Shown here: piece after piece, positions 45,033 through 52,433 of the stretch | Numbering within the stretch: the first letter of the stretch is position 1 | Layout of the letters: the number at the start of each line of letters is the position of its first letter | Origin: CATQGW01 sp965242565 | Lineage (GTDB): Bacteria; Chloroflexota; Dehalococcoidia; Bin125 | DNA: 64,000 nucleotides | Reading direction: 5' to 3' | NCBI GenBank assembly: GCA_965242565.1 | Contig: OZ251457.1 | Coordinates: 2,356,001 to 2,420,000, forward strand | Program-made: the position numbers and the translations under genes | The notes under the pieces: model-generated | What the model saw: the letters and a program-made list of their open reading frames with translations, nothing else | Databases searched by the model: none | What the model was told of the DNA's origin: nothing

Positions 45033-45620
45033 CTAGAGCAGGCGGCTGAGGATGTAGCCCTGCAAGGCGAACATGACGCTGAAGCCAAGGCCCATGAGCC
45101 AGGCCTGCGAGTTGAGACGGCGATCCACGCTCTCTTTGTAGTCCGCCAGGCTGCGCTCAAGGCTCTCTTTGTGATCCGCCAGGCTGCGCTCGATGCTCTC
45201 CTTGTGATCCGCCAGGCTGCGCTCGATGCTCTCCTTGAGATCGTCGATCCGCTGGTGAACGGCCTTGAACTCGCGCTCGATGCTCTCCTTGAGATCGTCG
45301 ATCCGCTGGTGAACCGTTTGGAACTCTTTGTCGACGGTCTCGAAACGGGCTTCGACCAGCCGATCCTGCGCCAGCAAGCGCTCCTCGAGCTGCTCGAAGC
45401 GTCCGTCGATCAGCGCGAAGCGCCCCTCCATGACGTCGAGCCGGACTTCGATGCGGTCAAAACGGCGATCTACGTTGTCGAAGCGGCGGTCAATGTCCGG
45501 CTGCTGCGCCACATTGGCCAGGTCCCGCTCAATCACCTCCGCCGCACGGTGGGCGATGTCGGGCTCAAAGCCCGCCTCGATCAGCACATCGAACAGCGTC
45601 GGCTGGGTGACCATGCGCAC
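45033..45620 (-). CDS. Membrane-anchored coiled-coil protein with hendecad repeats
   Basis: A 195-residue protein, function unknown. The N-terminus (about 1-45) is a small globular-looking helix region (LFDVLIEAGFEPDIAHRA); residues about 45-170 are heptad and hendecad coiled coil; the last ~20 form a transmembrane helix (LMGLGFSVMFALQGYIL). Within the coil an 18-residue unit (HQRIDDLKESIER..) occurs twice and an 11-residue unit (ESIERSLADHK) four times, visible in DNA as 54- and 33-bp repeats. It resembles DUF1640-type phage or mitochondrial coiled coils. The gene is flanked on both sides by inverted 150-bp elements. Confidence 0.75.
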   Translation of the reverse strand: MRMVTQPTLFDVLIEAGFEPDIAHRAAEVIERDLANVAQQPDIDRRFDNVDRRFDRIEVRLDVMEGRFALIDGRFEQLEERLLAQDRLVEARFETVDKEFQTVHQRIDDLKESIEREFKAVHQRIDDLKESIERSLADHKESIERSLADHKESLERSLADYKESVDRRLNSQAWLMGLGFSVMFALQGYILSRLL

Positions 45621-45664
45621 AGTCTAGCGGGTTGGGGATGGTTTCTGTTTCCGTCCCCCAGGAT

Positions 45665-45815
45665 CCGTCGCCCCAGACTTGATCTGGGGCCCATACGGCG
45701 GTCGTTGGCGGCACGGGGCGCCGAGTAGCCCGCGAACGGCGTCAGCGGATGGCTCGAGCCCTCGCGCTGCGAGCGGGGCTTGGGTTTGGGCCCCAGATCA
45801 AGTCTGGGGCGACGG
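45665..45815. mobile_element. 151-bp MITE-like element (right of inverted pair)
   Basis: Inverse copy of 44847-44996: reading it backwards gives the same sequence with few differences, mostly in one interior stretch. With the left copy it encloses the coiled-coil gene in about 970 bp. Ends are the CCCCAGA..TCTGGGG palindrome with CCGTCG at the outer border. Confidence 0.8.
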
Positions 45816-45868
45816 ATCCTGAGGGACGGAATGGGGGCCGGAATGGGGGGCGGAGGCGGGATGGGGCA

Positions 45869-45914
45869 GATTCCCCCGTTCGGGCCGGGGGCAGGCTCCG
45901 CTCGGGGGCGGGAA
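45869..45914. repeat. Nested palindrome (ATTCCC type with GC-rich insert)
   Basis: An ATTCCC..GGGAAT hairpin whose left arm is interrupted by an extra segment beginning CCCGTTCGGGCCGGGGG. The same insert sits in the palindromes at 42038-42083 and 58492-58541. Confidence 0.65.
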
Positions 45915-45982
45915 TGACGAGGAAAGGGGGGCGGGGATGGCGGGGAAAGGGGTGGTGGGTGTAACGGAGTGGGCGCGCGCGG

Positions 45983-45998
45983 TGTTTCACGTGAAACG
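45983..45998. promoter_or_regulatory. parS: parS centromere site
   Basis: TGTTTCACGTGAAACG contains the perfect 14-base palindrome GTTTCACGTGAAAC, one base from the usual 16-base parS consensus. It lies 8 bases beyond the parB stop. ParB-CTP loads here to form the partition complex. A second site is at 51228. Confidence 0.9.
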
Positions 45999-46006
45999 CT
46001 GCGGGA

Positions 46007-47089
46007 CTAGATGGTGATGCGGCCGGGGGTGTCGGCGGGCTGGGCGGCCTCGGTGAGTTGGGCGGTGTCGGTGAGTTGGGCGATCAGTTGTTCGAGCTGC
46101 TCCTGGGAATACCAGCGGAGGGTGATGCGCCCGCCGCTGGGGCTGTCCTGGGTGACGGCGGCGCGGGTGTTGTAGGCGCGCTGGAGGCGGTCGGCGGCCT
46201 GCTTGCGCCAGGCGGCGGAGGCGGCGGCGGCGGCGGCGTCCGTGCGCTGGGCATCTGCGTCCGTGCGCTCGGTTTCGGCGCGGCCGGTTTCGGTGTGCTT
46301 GGCTTCGGCTTCTGTGCGGCCGGCATCGTCGGCGCGCTGGGCGGCGGCGTGCAGCTTGCGGGCGGCGGCTTCGATTTGACGCACGGTGAGGTTTTTGGCG
46401 AGGGCGGTTTCGGCGAGGCGGCGGCGATGCGCTTTGGGCGCGGCGAGCAGGGCGCGGGCGTGGCCTTCGGCGAGCCGGGCCTCGGCGACGTATTCCTGCA
46501 ACGCGGGCGGCAGCTGGAGCAGGCGGACGGTGTTGGCGACGGCGGCGCGGCTTTTGCCCACCTGCTGGGCGATTTGGGCCTGGCTGAGGCCGGCGTCGAG
46601 CAGGTATTGGAAGGCGGCGGCCTGATCGATGGGGTTGAGGTCTTCGCGTTGGAGATTTTCGACCAACGCGAGGGTCAGCATGTCGCTGTCGGGCGTGTCG
46701 ACGACGACGACGGGCGCGTGTTCGAGGCCGGCGGCGCGGGCGGCGCGCCAGCGGCGCTCGCCGGCGACGAGCTGGTAGCGGTCGGCGGCGAGCGGTCGGA
46801 CCAGCAGGGGCTGGAGGATGCCGTGCTCGGCGACGCTTTGGGTGAGTTCGGCGGCCGGCGCGCCGCCGAAGGTTTTGCGCGGCTGCTGCGGGTTGGGCTC
46901 GATCGCGTCGAGCGGCAGCCGGCGGACCGGCTGGGCGCCCGCGCCCGCCGCGTCGGGCTGGGCGTCGGGCTGGGCGTCGGACCGGGCATCGAGCCCTGCA
47001 TCCGGCGGGGAGAAGAGCGCGTCGAGTCCGCGTCCGAGCGCAGGACGGGTGGAGCGGGTGGAGCGGGTGGAGCGCTGCGCGCGGGTCAT
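46007..47089 (-). CDS. parB: Chromosome partition protein ParB
   Basis: A 360-residue ParB. The N-terminal GRGLDALF (19-26) is the ParA-contact motif; the CTP-binding ParB/Srx domain contains LVAGERRWRAAR and ENLQREDLNPID; the helix-turn-helix is LSQAQIAQQVGKSRAAVANTVRLL. The linker before and after is Ala/Asp/Glu-rich (TEAEAKHTETGRAETERTDAD). Frame continues upstream opposite nothing real; the ATG overlaps the parA stop by 4 bases. It binds the parS sites seen at 45983 and 51228. Confidence 0.97.
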   Translation of the reverse strand: MTRAQRSTRSTRSTRPALGRGLDALFSPPDAGLDARSDAQPDAQPDAAGAGAQPVRRLPLDAIEPNPQQPRKTFGGAPAAELTQSVAEHGILQPLLVRPLAADRYQLVAGERRWRAARAAGLEHAPVVVVDTPDSDMLTLALVENLQREDLNPIDQAAAFQYLLDAGLSQAQIAQQVGKSRAAVANTVRLLQLPPALQEYVAEARLAEGHARALLAAPKAHRRRLAETALAKNLTVRQIEAAARKLHAAAQRADDAGRTEAEAKHTETGRAETERTDADAQRTDAAAAAASAAWRKQAADRLQRAYNTRAAVTQDSPSGGRITLRWYSQEQLEQLIAQLTDTAQLTEAAQPADTPGRITI

Positions 47090-47886
47090 GCGGAGACCTG
47101 CGGGGGAGTGAGGGAGGGAGTGAGCGGGGCGGGGTTGAGGCGGACGAGCACTTCCTGGGCGAGTTGGCGGTAGGCCTCGGCGGCGCGGGAGTTGGGCGCG
47201 TATTGCAGCACCGCCATCTGGTGGCTGGGCGCTTCGCCGAGCCGCACCGAGCGGGGGATGATGGTGTCGAACAGCGTGTCGATGTGGCGGCGCAGCTCGT
47301 CGGCCACATCGCGCGCCAGGCGGGTGCGTCCGTCGTACATGGTGGCGACGACGCCGAGCATGCAGAGGGCGGGGTTGAGGCTGCTGCGGACGCGGGCGAT
47401 GGTCTCGATCAACGCGGCGAGGCCTTCGAGCGCGAGGTATTCGCACTGCACGGGGATCAGCGCCTGGTCGGCGGCGGTGAGCGCGTTGAGGGTGATCAGT
47501 CCGAGCGAGGGGCCGCAGTCGATCAGGATGATCTGGTAGCGGTCGCGGACATCGGCGAGCGCGTCGGCGAGGCGTCGCTCGCGGCGGGGCGCGGCGGCCA
47601 GCTCGATTTCGGCGCCGGCCAGATCGAGCGAGGCGCCGACCAGGTCGAGTCCGTGGACGGCGGTGGGCAGCAGGCAATCCTGGAGGCGCGCGCCGCCGAG
47701 CAGCGCATCGAAGATGTTGGGGCGGGCGTTGCGGGGCGCGCCGAGCGCGCTGGTCGCGTTGCCCTGCGCGTCGACATCGACCAGCAGCACGCGACGGCCG
47801 GTTTCGGCGAGGGCGGCGGCCAGATTGACGGCGGTGGTGGTTTTGCCGACGCCGCCTTTCTGGTTGGCGATGGCGACGATGGTCAC
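47086..47886 (-). CDS. parA: Chromosome partition ATPase ParA (Soj)
   Basis: A 266-residue deviant Walker ATPase. KGGVGKTTTAVNLA starts near residue 10, DVDAQGNATSAL follows, and the acidic switch LIDCGPSLGLITLNAL is present. It drives movement of ParB-parS complexes along the nucleoid. The start near MTIVAIANQ is the family norm. Upstream (77 bases) is jag, as in many bacteria with rpmH-rnpA-yidC-jag-parAB order. Confidence 0.97.
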   Translation of the reverse strand: MTIVAIANQKGGVGKTTTAVNLAAALAETGRRVLLVDVDAQGNATSALGAPRNARPNIFDALLGGARLQDCLLPTAVHGLDLVGASLDLAGAEIELAAAPRRERRLADALADVRDRYQIILIDCGPSLGLITLNALTAADQALIPVQCEYLALEGLAALIETIARVRSSLNPALCMLGVVATMYDGRTRLARDVADELRRHIDTLFDTIIPRSVRLGEAPSHQMAVLQYAPNSRAAEAYRQLAQEVLVRLNPAPLTPSLTPPQVSA

Positions 47887-47962
47887 GTTGGCGCGCTCCC
47901 GCCGCTGTGGGCTGCCGGGCCCGGTTGTGGACCGGTCATGAGCTGATCAGGCGAAAAACTGA

Positions 47963-49021
47963 TCAGGCGTCTTCACGGTAGACGATTCGGACGCGGCGGG
48001 AGGGGCCGTCGCCGACGGATTCGGTGGTCAGCTCGGGATCGTCCTGCAGGGCGAGGTGGATGATGCGCCGCTCGGCGGCGGGCATCGGACTGAGTTCGAC
48101 GGCCTGGCCGTAGTCGCGCACCTCGGCGCTGGTGCGCTGGGCGATCTCGGCCAGCGCGTCCTCGCGGCGGCGCTTGTAGCCGTCGATATCCACCGTGATC
48201 GGGTTGTTGCCGTCGAGCGCGTGGCTGAGGATCACGTTGACGATGTACTGGATCGCGGCGATGTGCGCGCCGTGGCGTCCGATCAGCAGGCCGAGGTCGT
48301 CGCCGGGCTTCGGTTTCACGTCGAGCACTGCGATCGCGTGGTCGAGGCCGTCCATCGGCGTTTCGGGGTCGCGCGCTTCGACGACGGTGTCGAAGCCCAT
48401 CAGGTGGATGATGTCGGTGAGCAGTTCGGCGGCGAAGACGCGGGGGTCGGAGTCGGGCTCGAAGTCGGGGTCGGCGAGCAGTTCGAAGGGCGGGATCGGG
48501 GGCCGCGGCTCGCTGCGCGGGCGCTCGCGGCTGCGCGAGTGCGCTCGCGCGGGACGCGGTTCGGGACGCGGTTCGGGGCGCGGTTCAGATGGGGCGGCGG
48601 GCGTCTGGTCGCGGCGGCCGGGGCGATTGAGGATTTCGCGAGGGCGTCCGCGGCGGCGGTGATCGGGCTGCGCCGCGTCGCCGTCGTCTTGCTCGGCGGC
48701 GCGGTTGATCACGCGGCGCTGCGAGCCGCGGCGTCCGCGCCGCTCACCGGGCTCGAGCTCCTGCGAGTCGGCGTAGTCGTCGATCCGGGGCAGCGGCTCA
48801 CGCTCGCGGGTCTGCCCGGCGCGGGTCTCGGCGTCGGCGTGGGGGGTGACGCGCACGGAGGCGTTGGCGTTGCCGATGCCGAGGATGCCGCTGCGCCCCT
48901 CGGAGAGGACTTCGACATCGACCTCGGCGCGGGAGAGTCCGAGCCGGCGCAGCGCGCGCTGCACGGCGTCGTCAACGGTGCGTCCGGAGGCTTCGATTGG
49001 TTCGTCGGGCATGGGGCTCAT
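47963..49021 (-). CDS. jag: RNA-binding protein Jag/KhpB
   Basis: A 352-residue protein with an N-terminal Jag_N domain (about residues 8-60), an Arg/Pro-rich central linker, a KH domain around LLIGRHGAHIAAIQYIVN and a C-terminal R3H domain containing ERRIIHLALQDD. It is the usual downstream partner of yidC and binds RNA with KhpA in other species. The linker is longer than typical Jag. A second in-frame ATG lies 9 bases after the chosen one. The signal for either start is weak. Confidence 0.93.
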   Translation of the reverse strand: MSPMPDEPIEASGRTVDDAVQRALRRLGLSRAEVDVEVLSEGRSGILGIGNANASVRVTPHADAETRAGQTREREPLPRIDDYADSQELEPGERRGRRGSQRRVINRAAEQDDGDAAQPDHRRRGRPREILNRPGRRDQTPAAPSEPRPEPRPEPRPARAHSRSRERPRSEPRPPIPPFELLADPDFEPDSDPRVFAAELLTDIIHLMGFDTVVEARDPETPMDGLDHAIAVLDVKPKPGDDLGLLIGRHGAHIAAIQYIVNVILSHALDGNNPITVDIDGYKRRREDALAEIAQRTSAEVRDYGQAVELSPMPAAERRIIHLALQDDPELTTESVGDGPSRRVRIVYREDA

Positions 49022-49051
49022 CTTTCAGCTGTGCAGCGGGAGGGGAAGGGG

Positions 49052-50035
49052 TCAGCGGGTAGCGCGGCCGGCTCGCCGGCGGCGGCGGCGTTTGCCGCGG
49101 GCGGTGCTGGCCGCGCCGCGCGAGCGCGGCGCCGGCGTCGGGGCCTCGCCGCGCTCGGAGCGGTCGGCGGCGGCATCCGCGTCGTCATCGCCGCGGTCGC
49201 CGCTGCGGTCGTCGTCGCGCGGGCGGGCGGCGGGCGCTGCGCCGTCGGCGCCGACCGCGGAAGCGGCGGCGGGCAGCGGTTCGAGCGAGATCAGCCAGCG
49301 CCAGGAGAACGGCTCCCTGGTGCGGTAGAAGTAGTAGTAGTACGAGGTCACGATCGTGAACACGCTCGTCGCCACCCAGTACAGCCCCAGCCCGGCCGGC
49401 ACCTGAAAGGTGAACCAGCCGAACATGATCGGGAAGAGCCAGAGCATCATGCGGGTGGTGGACTGCGCGCGCTCGTCGCCGCTGGAGGTGCGCGCGGTCG
49501 AAAGTTTCTGCTGCACGAACGCCGTCACGGCGACGATGATCGCGAGCGGCAGATTCTGCTCGAAGGAGCGCGAGCCGAGGTCGAGAAAGAGGAAATCGCG
49601 GTCCAGCGGAATCGCCTGCGTGATGTAGTCCCAGTCGTAGAGCCGGGTGGAGAGCGCGAGCAGCTGCTCCGGCGTGTCGCCGAGCGTGCGGCGGATCACC
49701 TGGTAGAGCGCGATCCAGATCGGAATCTGCACCAGCATCGGCCAGAGGCAGCCGAGCGGATTGAAGCCCGCCTCGCGGTAGAGCTTCATCGTCTCTTCCT
49801 GGCGGCGCTTCGGGTCTTTGTACTTCTTCTGGATCGCCTGCATCTGCGGCTGCATCACCTGCATCGCGCGCGTCGCGCGCAGCTGGCGCAGGGTCAGCGG
49901 ATAGGTCACGGCGCGGACGATCACGGTGAAGGCGATGATCGCCAGACCGAAATTGTCGCCCAGCGCGTTGGCGATGGTGATCAACCCGTTCATAATCGGG
50001 TTGAGCATGATGTCGTTCCAGATGAAGTCGAACAT
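49052..50035 (-). CDS. yidC: Membrane protein insertase YidC/Oxa1
   Basis: A 327-residue insertase of the five-helix type without a large periplasmic domain: first helix LITIANALGDNFGLAIIAFTVIV, then the charged hairpin ATRAMQVMQPQMQAIQKKYKD, and later hydrophobic segments. The hydrophilic groove arginine lies in the first helix region. The C-terminal tail (about 270-327) is Asp/Ala/Arg-rich and ends in a basic stretch RGKRRRRRRAGRATR, which probably contacts the ribosome. It follows the lipoprotein gene by 6 bases. Confidence 0.95.
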   Translation of the reverse strand: MFDFIWNDIMLNPIMNGLITIANALGDNFGLAIIAFTVIVRAVTYPLTLRQLRATRAMQVMQPQMQAIQKKYKDPKRRQEETMKLYREAGFNPLGCLWPMLVQIPIWIALYQVIRRTLGDTPEQLLALSTRLYDWDYITQAIPLDRDFLFLDLGSRSFEQNLPLAIIVAVTAFVQQKLSTARTSSGDERAQSTTRMMLWLFPIMFGWFTFQVPAGLGLYWVATSVFTIVTSYYYYFYRTREPFSWRWLISLEPLPAAASAVGADGAAPAARPRDDDRSGDRGDDDADAAADRSERGEAPTPAPRSRGAASTARGKRRRRRRAGRATR

Positions 50036-50041
50036 GACGGC

Positions 50042-51235
50042 CTAGCTGTCCTGACGCGGATAAATCTGGGTGGCCGCGTTAATGCCGAGCGCGATGCTGA
50101 ACAGCCGCCCGGATTCGTTGCTGATGTAGAGCTGGCCCTCGCGGTAGAGCGCGTCGGCCAGCACATCGTCGTCGACCAGCTGCGAGCTGCGCCAGAGGCT
50201 GAGCCCGCTGGCCGCGTCGACCTGATGCACCACACCGTCGCGCGAGACGAGCACAATGCTGGCGGTCTCGCCGCTGTTCACCAGGATCGGGCGGGTGCGG
50301 ATGCGCTCGCCGGCCGCGTAGGGCGTGTCCCAGCGCGCGGTGCCCGTCGCCGTGTCCCAGGCGTAGAGATTGCCGTCGAGATCCGCGGCGTAGACCACGC
50401 CCTCGACGATCAACGGGGTGGACCAGAACCAGTTGGCCCCCTGGGCGGTCCAGATGACATCGCCGCCGCGCGGGTCCAGCGCATAGAAAGCGCGGTTGAA
50501 CGCGCCGAAGTAGAGCCTGCCGTCGTGGGCGACGATCGAGGATGCGACGCCGGCTCCGAGCAAACGGGACCAGGCGGCTTCGCCGGCCTGCGCGCCGTCG
50601 AGCTGCAAGGCGGTGACCCGACCGTCCAGCCCGGCCAGCACCAGCAAACGTCCGTCGACGCCGTCGACCAGCGCAGGCGCGCCCCAGACGGGGTGCTCCG
50701 ACTCGCCTTGCCAGGTCCAGAGCAGATCCTCCACGGCGGCGGGCGGGTTTTCGATGTCGATGGCGTGGACGCGGTAGTCGGTTGTGACGACGTAGAGGCG
50801 GCGCGGATCGAGCGGGTCGAGCAGCGGTTCGGCGACGATCCGGGCGTCGTCGAAAAGTTCGGCGGCGGCGAAGACGACGCGCGCGTTGTCGCCGCGCGGA
50901 TGAATGCCGTAGATCACGCCGTCGGCGTACTCGGCCAGCAGCCACTCGTTGGTGAACGCGGACCAGACGGGGTTGGCGTAGAAGGCGGTGGGGCTGAGCT
51001 CGCCGTCGAGACCGCTGAACATCTCGTTCTCGTTGGGAAAGTGCCAGTCGGCGTTGCTGGTCGGCAGATCAACGGCGACGACGCGCCCCTCGCCGGTCGG
51101 CAGCAACACGGTGTCCTGCGCCTGCGGATCGGGGGTGGGCGCGCCCCAGCCGTCGGGCGCGTCGGCGATCTCGCAGGCGATCAGCAGCGGAGCCAGCAGC
51201 AGGAGCGGCAGCAGCAGCAGGCGTCGGCGTTTCAC
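50042..51235 (-). CDS. PQQ-repeat beta-propeller lipoprotein (BamB-like)
   Basis: A 397-residue protein: lipoprotein signal with lipobox LIAC (Cys21), then repeated tryptophan-containing blades (LSLWRSSQL, ARWDTPYAAG, DVIWTAQGANWFW), as in BamB/PQQ propellers. In a monoderm-type cell it would face outside. The start GTG lies at 51235-51233 inside a parS palindrome and overlaps the yidD stop (GTGA). The open frame continues upstream through yidD and is not used. Its presence between yidD and yidC is not standard, so it is a lineage-specific insertion in the cluster. Confidence 0.87.
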   Translation of the reverse strand: MKRRRLLLLPLLLLAPLLIACEIADAPDGWGAPTPDPQAQDTVLLPTGEGRVVAVDLPTSNADWHFPNENEMFSGLDGELSPTAFYANPVWSAFTNEWLLAEYADGVIYGIHPRGDNARVVFAAAELFDDARIVAEPLLDPLDPRRLYVVTTDYRVHAIDIENPPAAVEDLLWTWQGESEHPVWGAPALVDGVDGRLLVLAGLDGRVTALQLDGAQAGEAAWSRLLGAGVASSIVAHDGRLYFGAFNRAFYALDPRGGDVIWTAQGANWFWSTPLIVEGVVYAADLDGNLYAWDTATGTARWDTPYAAGERIRTRPILVNSGETASIVLVSRDGVVHQVDAASGLSLWRSSQLVDDDVLADALYREGQLYISNESGRLFSIALGINAATQIYPRQDS

Positions 51236-51243
51236 GTGAAACA
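51228..51243. promoter_or_regulatory. parS: parS centromere site overlapping a stop/start junction
   Basis: CGTTTCACGTGAAACA contains the perfect palindrome GTTTCACGTGAAAC. On the minus strand its TGTTTCACGTGA codes the last residues and stop of YidD (CFT-stop), and the central GTG is the start of the next lipoprotein gene. Confidence 0.9.
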
Positions 51244-51546
51244 CCGCATCCCCGGCCGCTCGGCCTGCTGCTCCGGCGCCGGGTCGTAGCCGCCCGCGTT
51301 GAAGGGATTGCAGCGCAACAACCGCCAGACCGCCAGGCCGAGCCCGCGCAGCGGACCGCGCGCCTGTACAGCGTCGACCGCGTATTGCGAGCAAGACGGC
51401 TCGAAGCGGCAGCGCGCGCCCAGCGCCGCAAAGAGCGGCGAGAGCCAGGCCTGGTAACCGCGCAACGCAGCGATCAGCAGGCGGGTAGGCGGCGACGGGG
51501 TCGGCGAGCGTGTCGGCGAGAATGTCGGTGGTGCGGTGGAGTTCAT
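51232..51546 (-). CDS. yidD: Membrane protein insertion efficiency factor YidD
   Basis: A 104-residue YidD. The core is LIAALRGYQAWLSPLFAALGARCRF-type sequence followed by EPSCSQYAVDAVQARGPLRG, WRLLRCNPFNAGGYDP, with the conserved cysteines. An N-terminal Pro/Ser/Thr stretch of ~20 residues is extra. It overlaps rnpA by 4 bases and the lipoprotein start by 4 bases, so the whole cluster is translationally coupled. Confidence 0.95.
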   Translation of the reverse strand: MNSTAPPTFSPTRSPTPSPPTRLLIAALRGYQAWLSPLFAALGARCRFEPSCSQYAVDAVQARGPLRGLGLAVWRLLRCNPFNAGGYDPAPEQQAERPGMRCFT

Positions 51547-51896
51547 TGGTCGCGGCCGCCTCCTGCGCGGCAGCGTGCGGCGGCGCGGCGAATCAGCCCG
51601 CTGAGCGATTCGTGCAGCTCGTGGAAATCGGCCTGCTGCGCGCCGTCGCGGGCGATCACCACGAAGTCGATTCCGCGAACATCGCTGCGACGGGCGGCTT
51701 CGCGCAGCCGGCGCTTGATCCGGTTGCGCACAACGGCGCCGCCGAGCCGCGAACTGACGGCGAAGCCGAAGCGCGCAGGCGCGTCGTCGCCGCGGTCGCG
51801 CGCGCGCAGCGCGAGCGGGCCGCCCGAGACGCGCACGCCGCCGCGGAAAACGGCGTCAAAGTCGCGCCGCGCGCGAAGGCGTTGTTCCCGGCGCAC
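51543..51896 (-). CDS. rnpA: Ribonuclease P protein component
   Basis: A 117-residue basic protein with the RNR signature RNRIKRRLRE (57-66). It helps RNase P RNA process pre-tRNA. The length is normal and the N-terminus MRREQRLRARRDFDAVF is typical. It is 30 bases after rpmH and co-transcribed with it. Confidence 0.96.
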   Translation of the reverse strand: MRREQRLRARRDFDAVFRGGVRVSGGPLALRARDRGDDAPARFGFAVSSRLGGAVVRNRIKRRLREAARRSDVRGIDFVVIARDGAQQADFHELHESLSGLIRRAAARCRAGGGRDQ

Positions 51897-51926
51897 GTTG
51901 GCAATGCACGGCGTAAAACGCGGCGC

Positions 51927-52067
51927 TCAGACGACCGTGAGCCGCTTGCGCTTGCGCAGGCGGCGGCGCTTGAGCACGGCCCGGCCGGCTCGCGTCGCCA
52001 TGCGCTTGCGGAAGCCATGCTCGCGCTTGCGCGGGATCCGCTTCGGTTGGTATGTGCGTTTTGGCAT
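51927..52067 (-). CDS. rpmH: 50S ribosomal protein L34
   Basis: A 46-residue protein beginning MPKRTYQPKRIPRKREHGF and ending RRRLRKRKRLTVV, the L34 signature. A near-ideal ribosome-binding site GGAGGTGA lies 5 bases before the ATG. In most bacteria dnaA and oriC lie just upstream; here they do not. Confidence 0.97.
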   Translation of the reverse strand: MPKRTYQPKRIPRKREHGFRKRMATRAGRAVLKRRRLRKRKRLTVV

Positions 52068-52136
52068 GAAATCACCTCCACGCGAGCCGGGGCGCACATC
52101 CCTGCTGGTGGAATCTGGATGCGTTCTGAGGCTCTC

Positions 52137-52164
52137 AGTATACGCCGCAACCGCCCAGCGGCAA
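52137..52164 (-). promoter_or_regulatory. rpmH operon promoter
   Basis: Minus strand: TTGCCG (52159-52164), 16-base spacer, TATACT (52137-52142). This would start the rpmH-rnpA-yidD-lipoprotein-yidC-jag-parAB transcript about 65 bases before rpmH. Confidence 0.7.
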
Positions 52165-52433
52165 CCCACCCCTCCCCACACCTCTCCTAGAGCACATTCA
52201 CGCAAGTTCACCTGCCGCTGCGCGCGCTCGGCTCCCGTCGCCCCCACCGTCCTGCTTTCCCGCCATTCCTACCCACAATCCCGTCATTCCCACCCCCCTT
52301 TTCCCGTCATCCCCATTCACATCTCCCGTCATTCCCGCCCCCGAGCGGGAATCGGCCCCATCCCACCTCAAACACCCGCCAACCACCCCCGCCATCCCCC
52401 ACACCCTCTTCCGTCATTCCAGGCACGCTGCGC
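52165..52433. repeat. C-rich intergenic with one ATTCCC palindrome
   Basis: Between the rpmH promoter and the transglycosylase gene. One hairpin ATTCCCGC..GCGGGAAT lies at 52331-52352 with several CCGTCATTCC half-copies around it. No DnaA-box cluster (TTATCCACA type) is seen, so there is no sign of oriC here. Confidence 0.7.

Noticed and set aside
47090..47677. N-terminal extension of ParB
   Set aside because: Open frame antisense-free but lying out of frame inside parA; ParB homology starts at the ATG overlapping the parA stop.
48056..51289. Plus-strand open frame of over 1000 codons
   Set aside because: Antisense to jag, yidC and the lipoprotein; the amino acid pattern is mirror-type Gly/Ala/Arg/Asp low complexity. 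Long stop-free shadows are expected at this GC content. The same holds for long frames at 5570-7702, 9180-12095, 11995-13902 and 26244-28694.
52068..52247. Longer L34 with N-terminal extension
   Set aside because: The excellent GGAGGTGA site and the family start MPKRTYQP fix the start at 52067; upstream codons lie in the leader.
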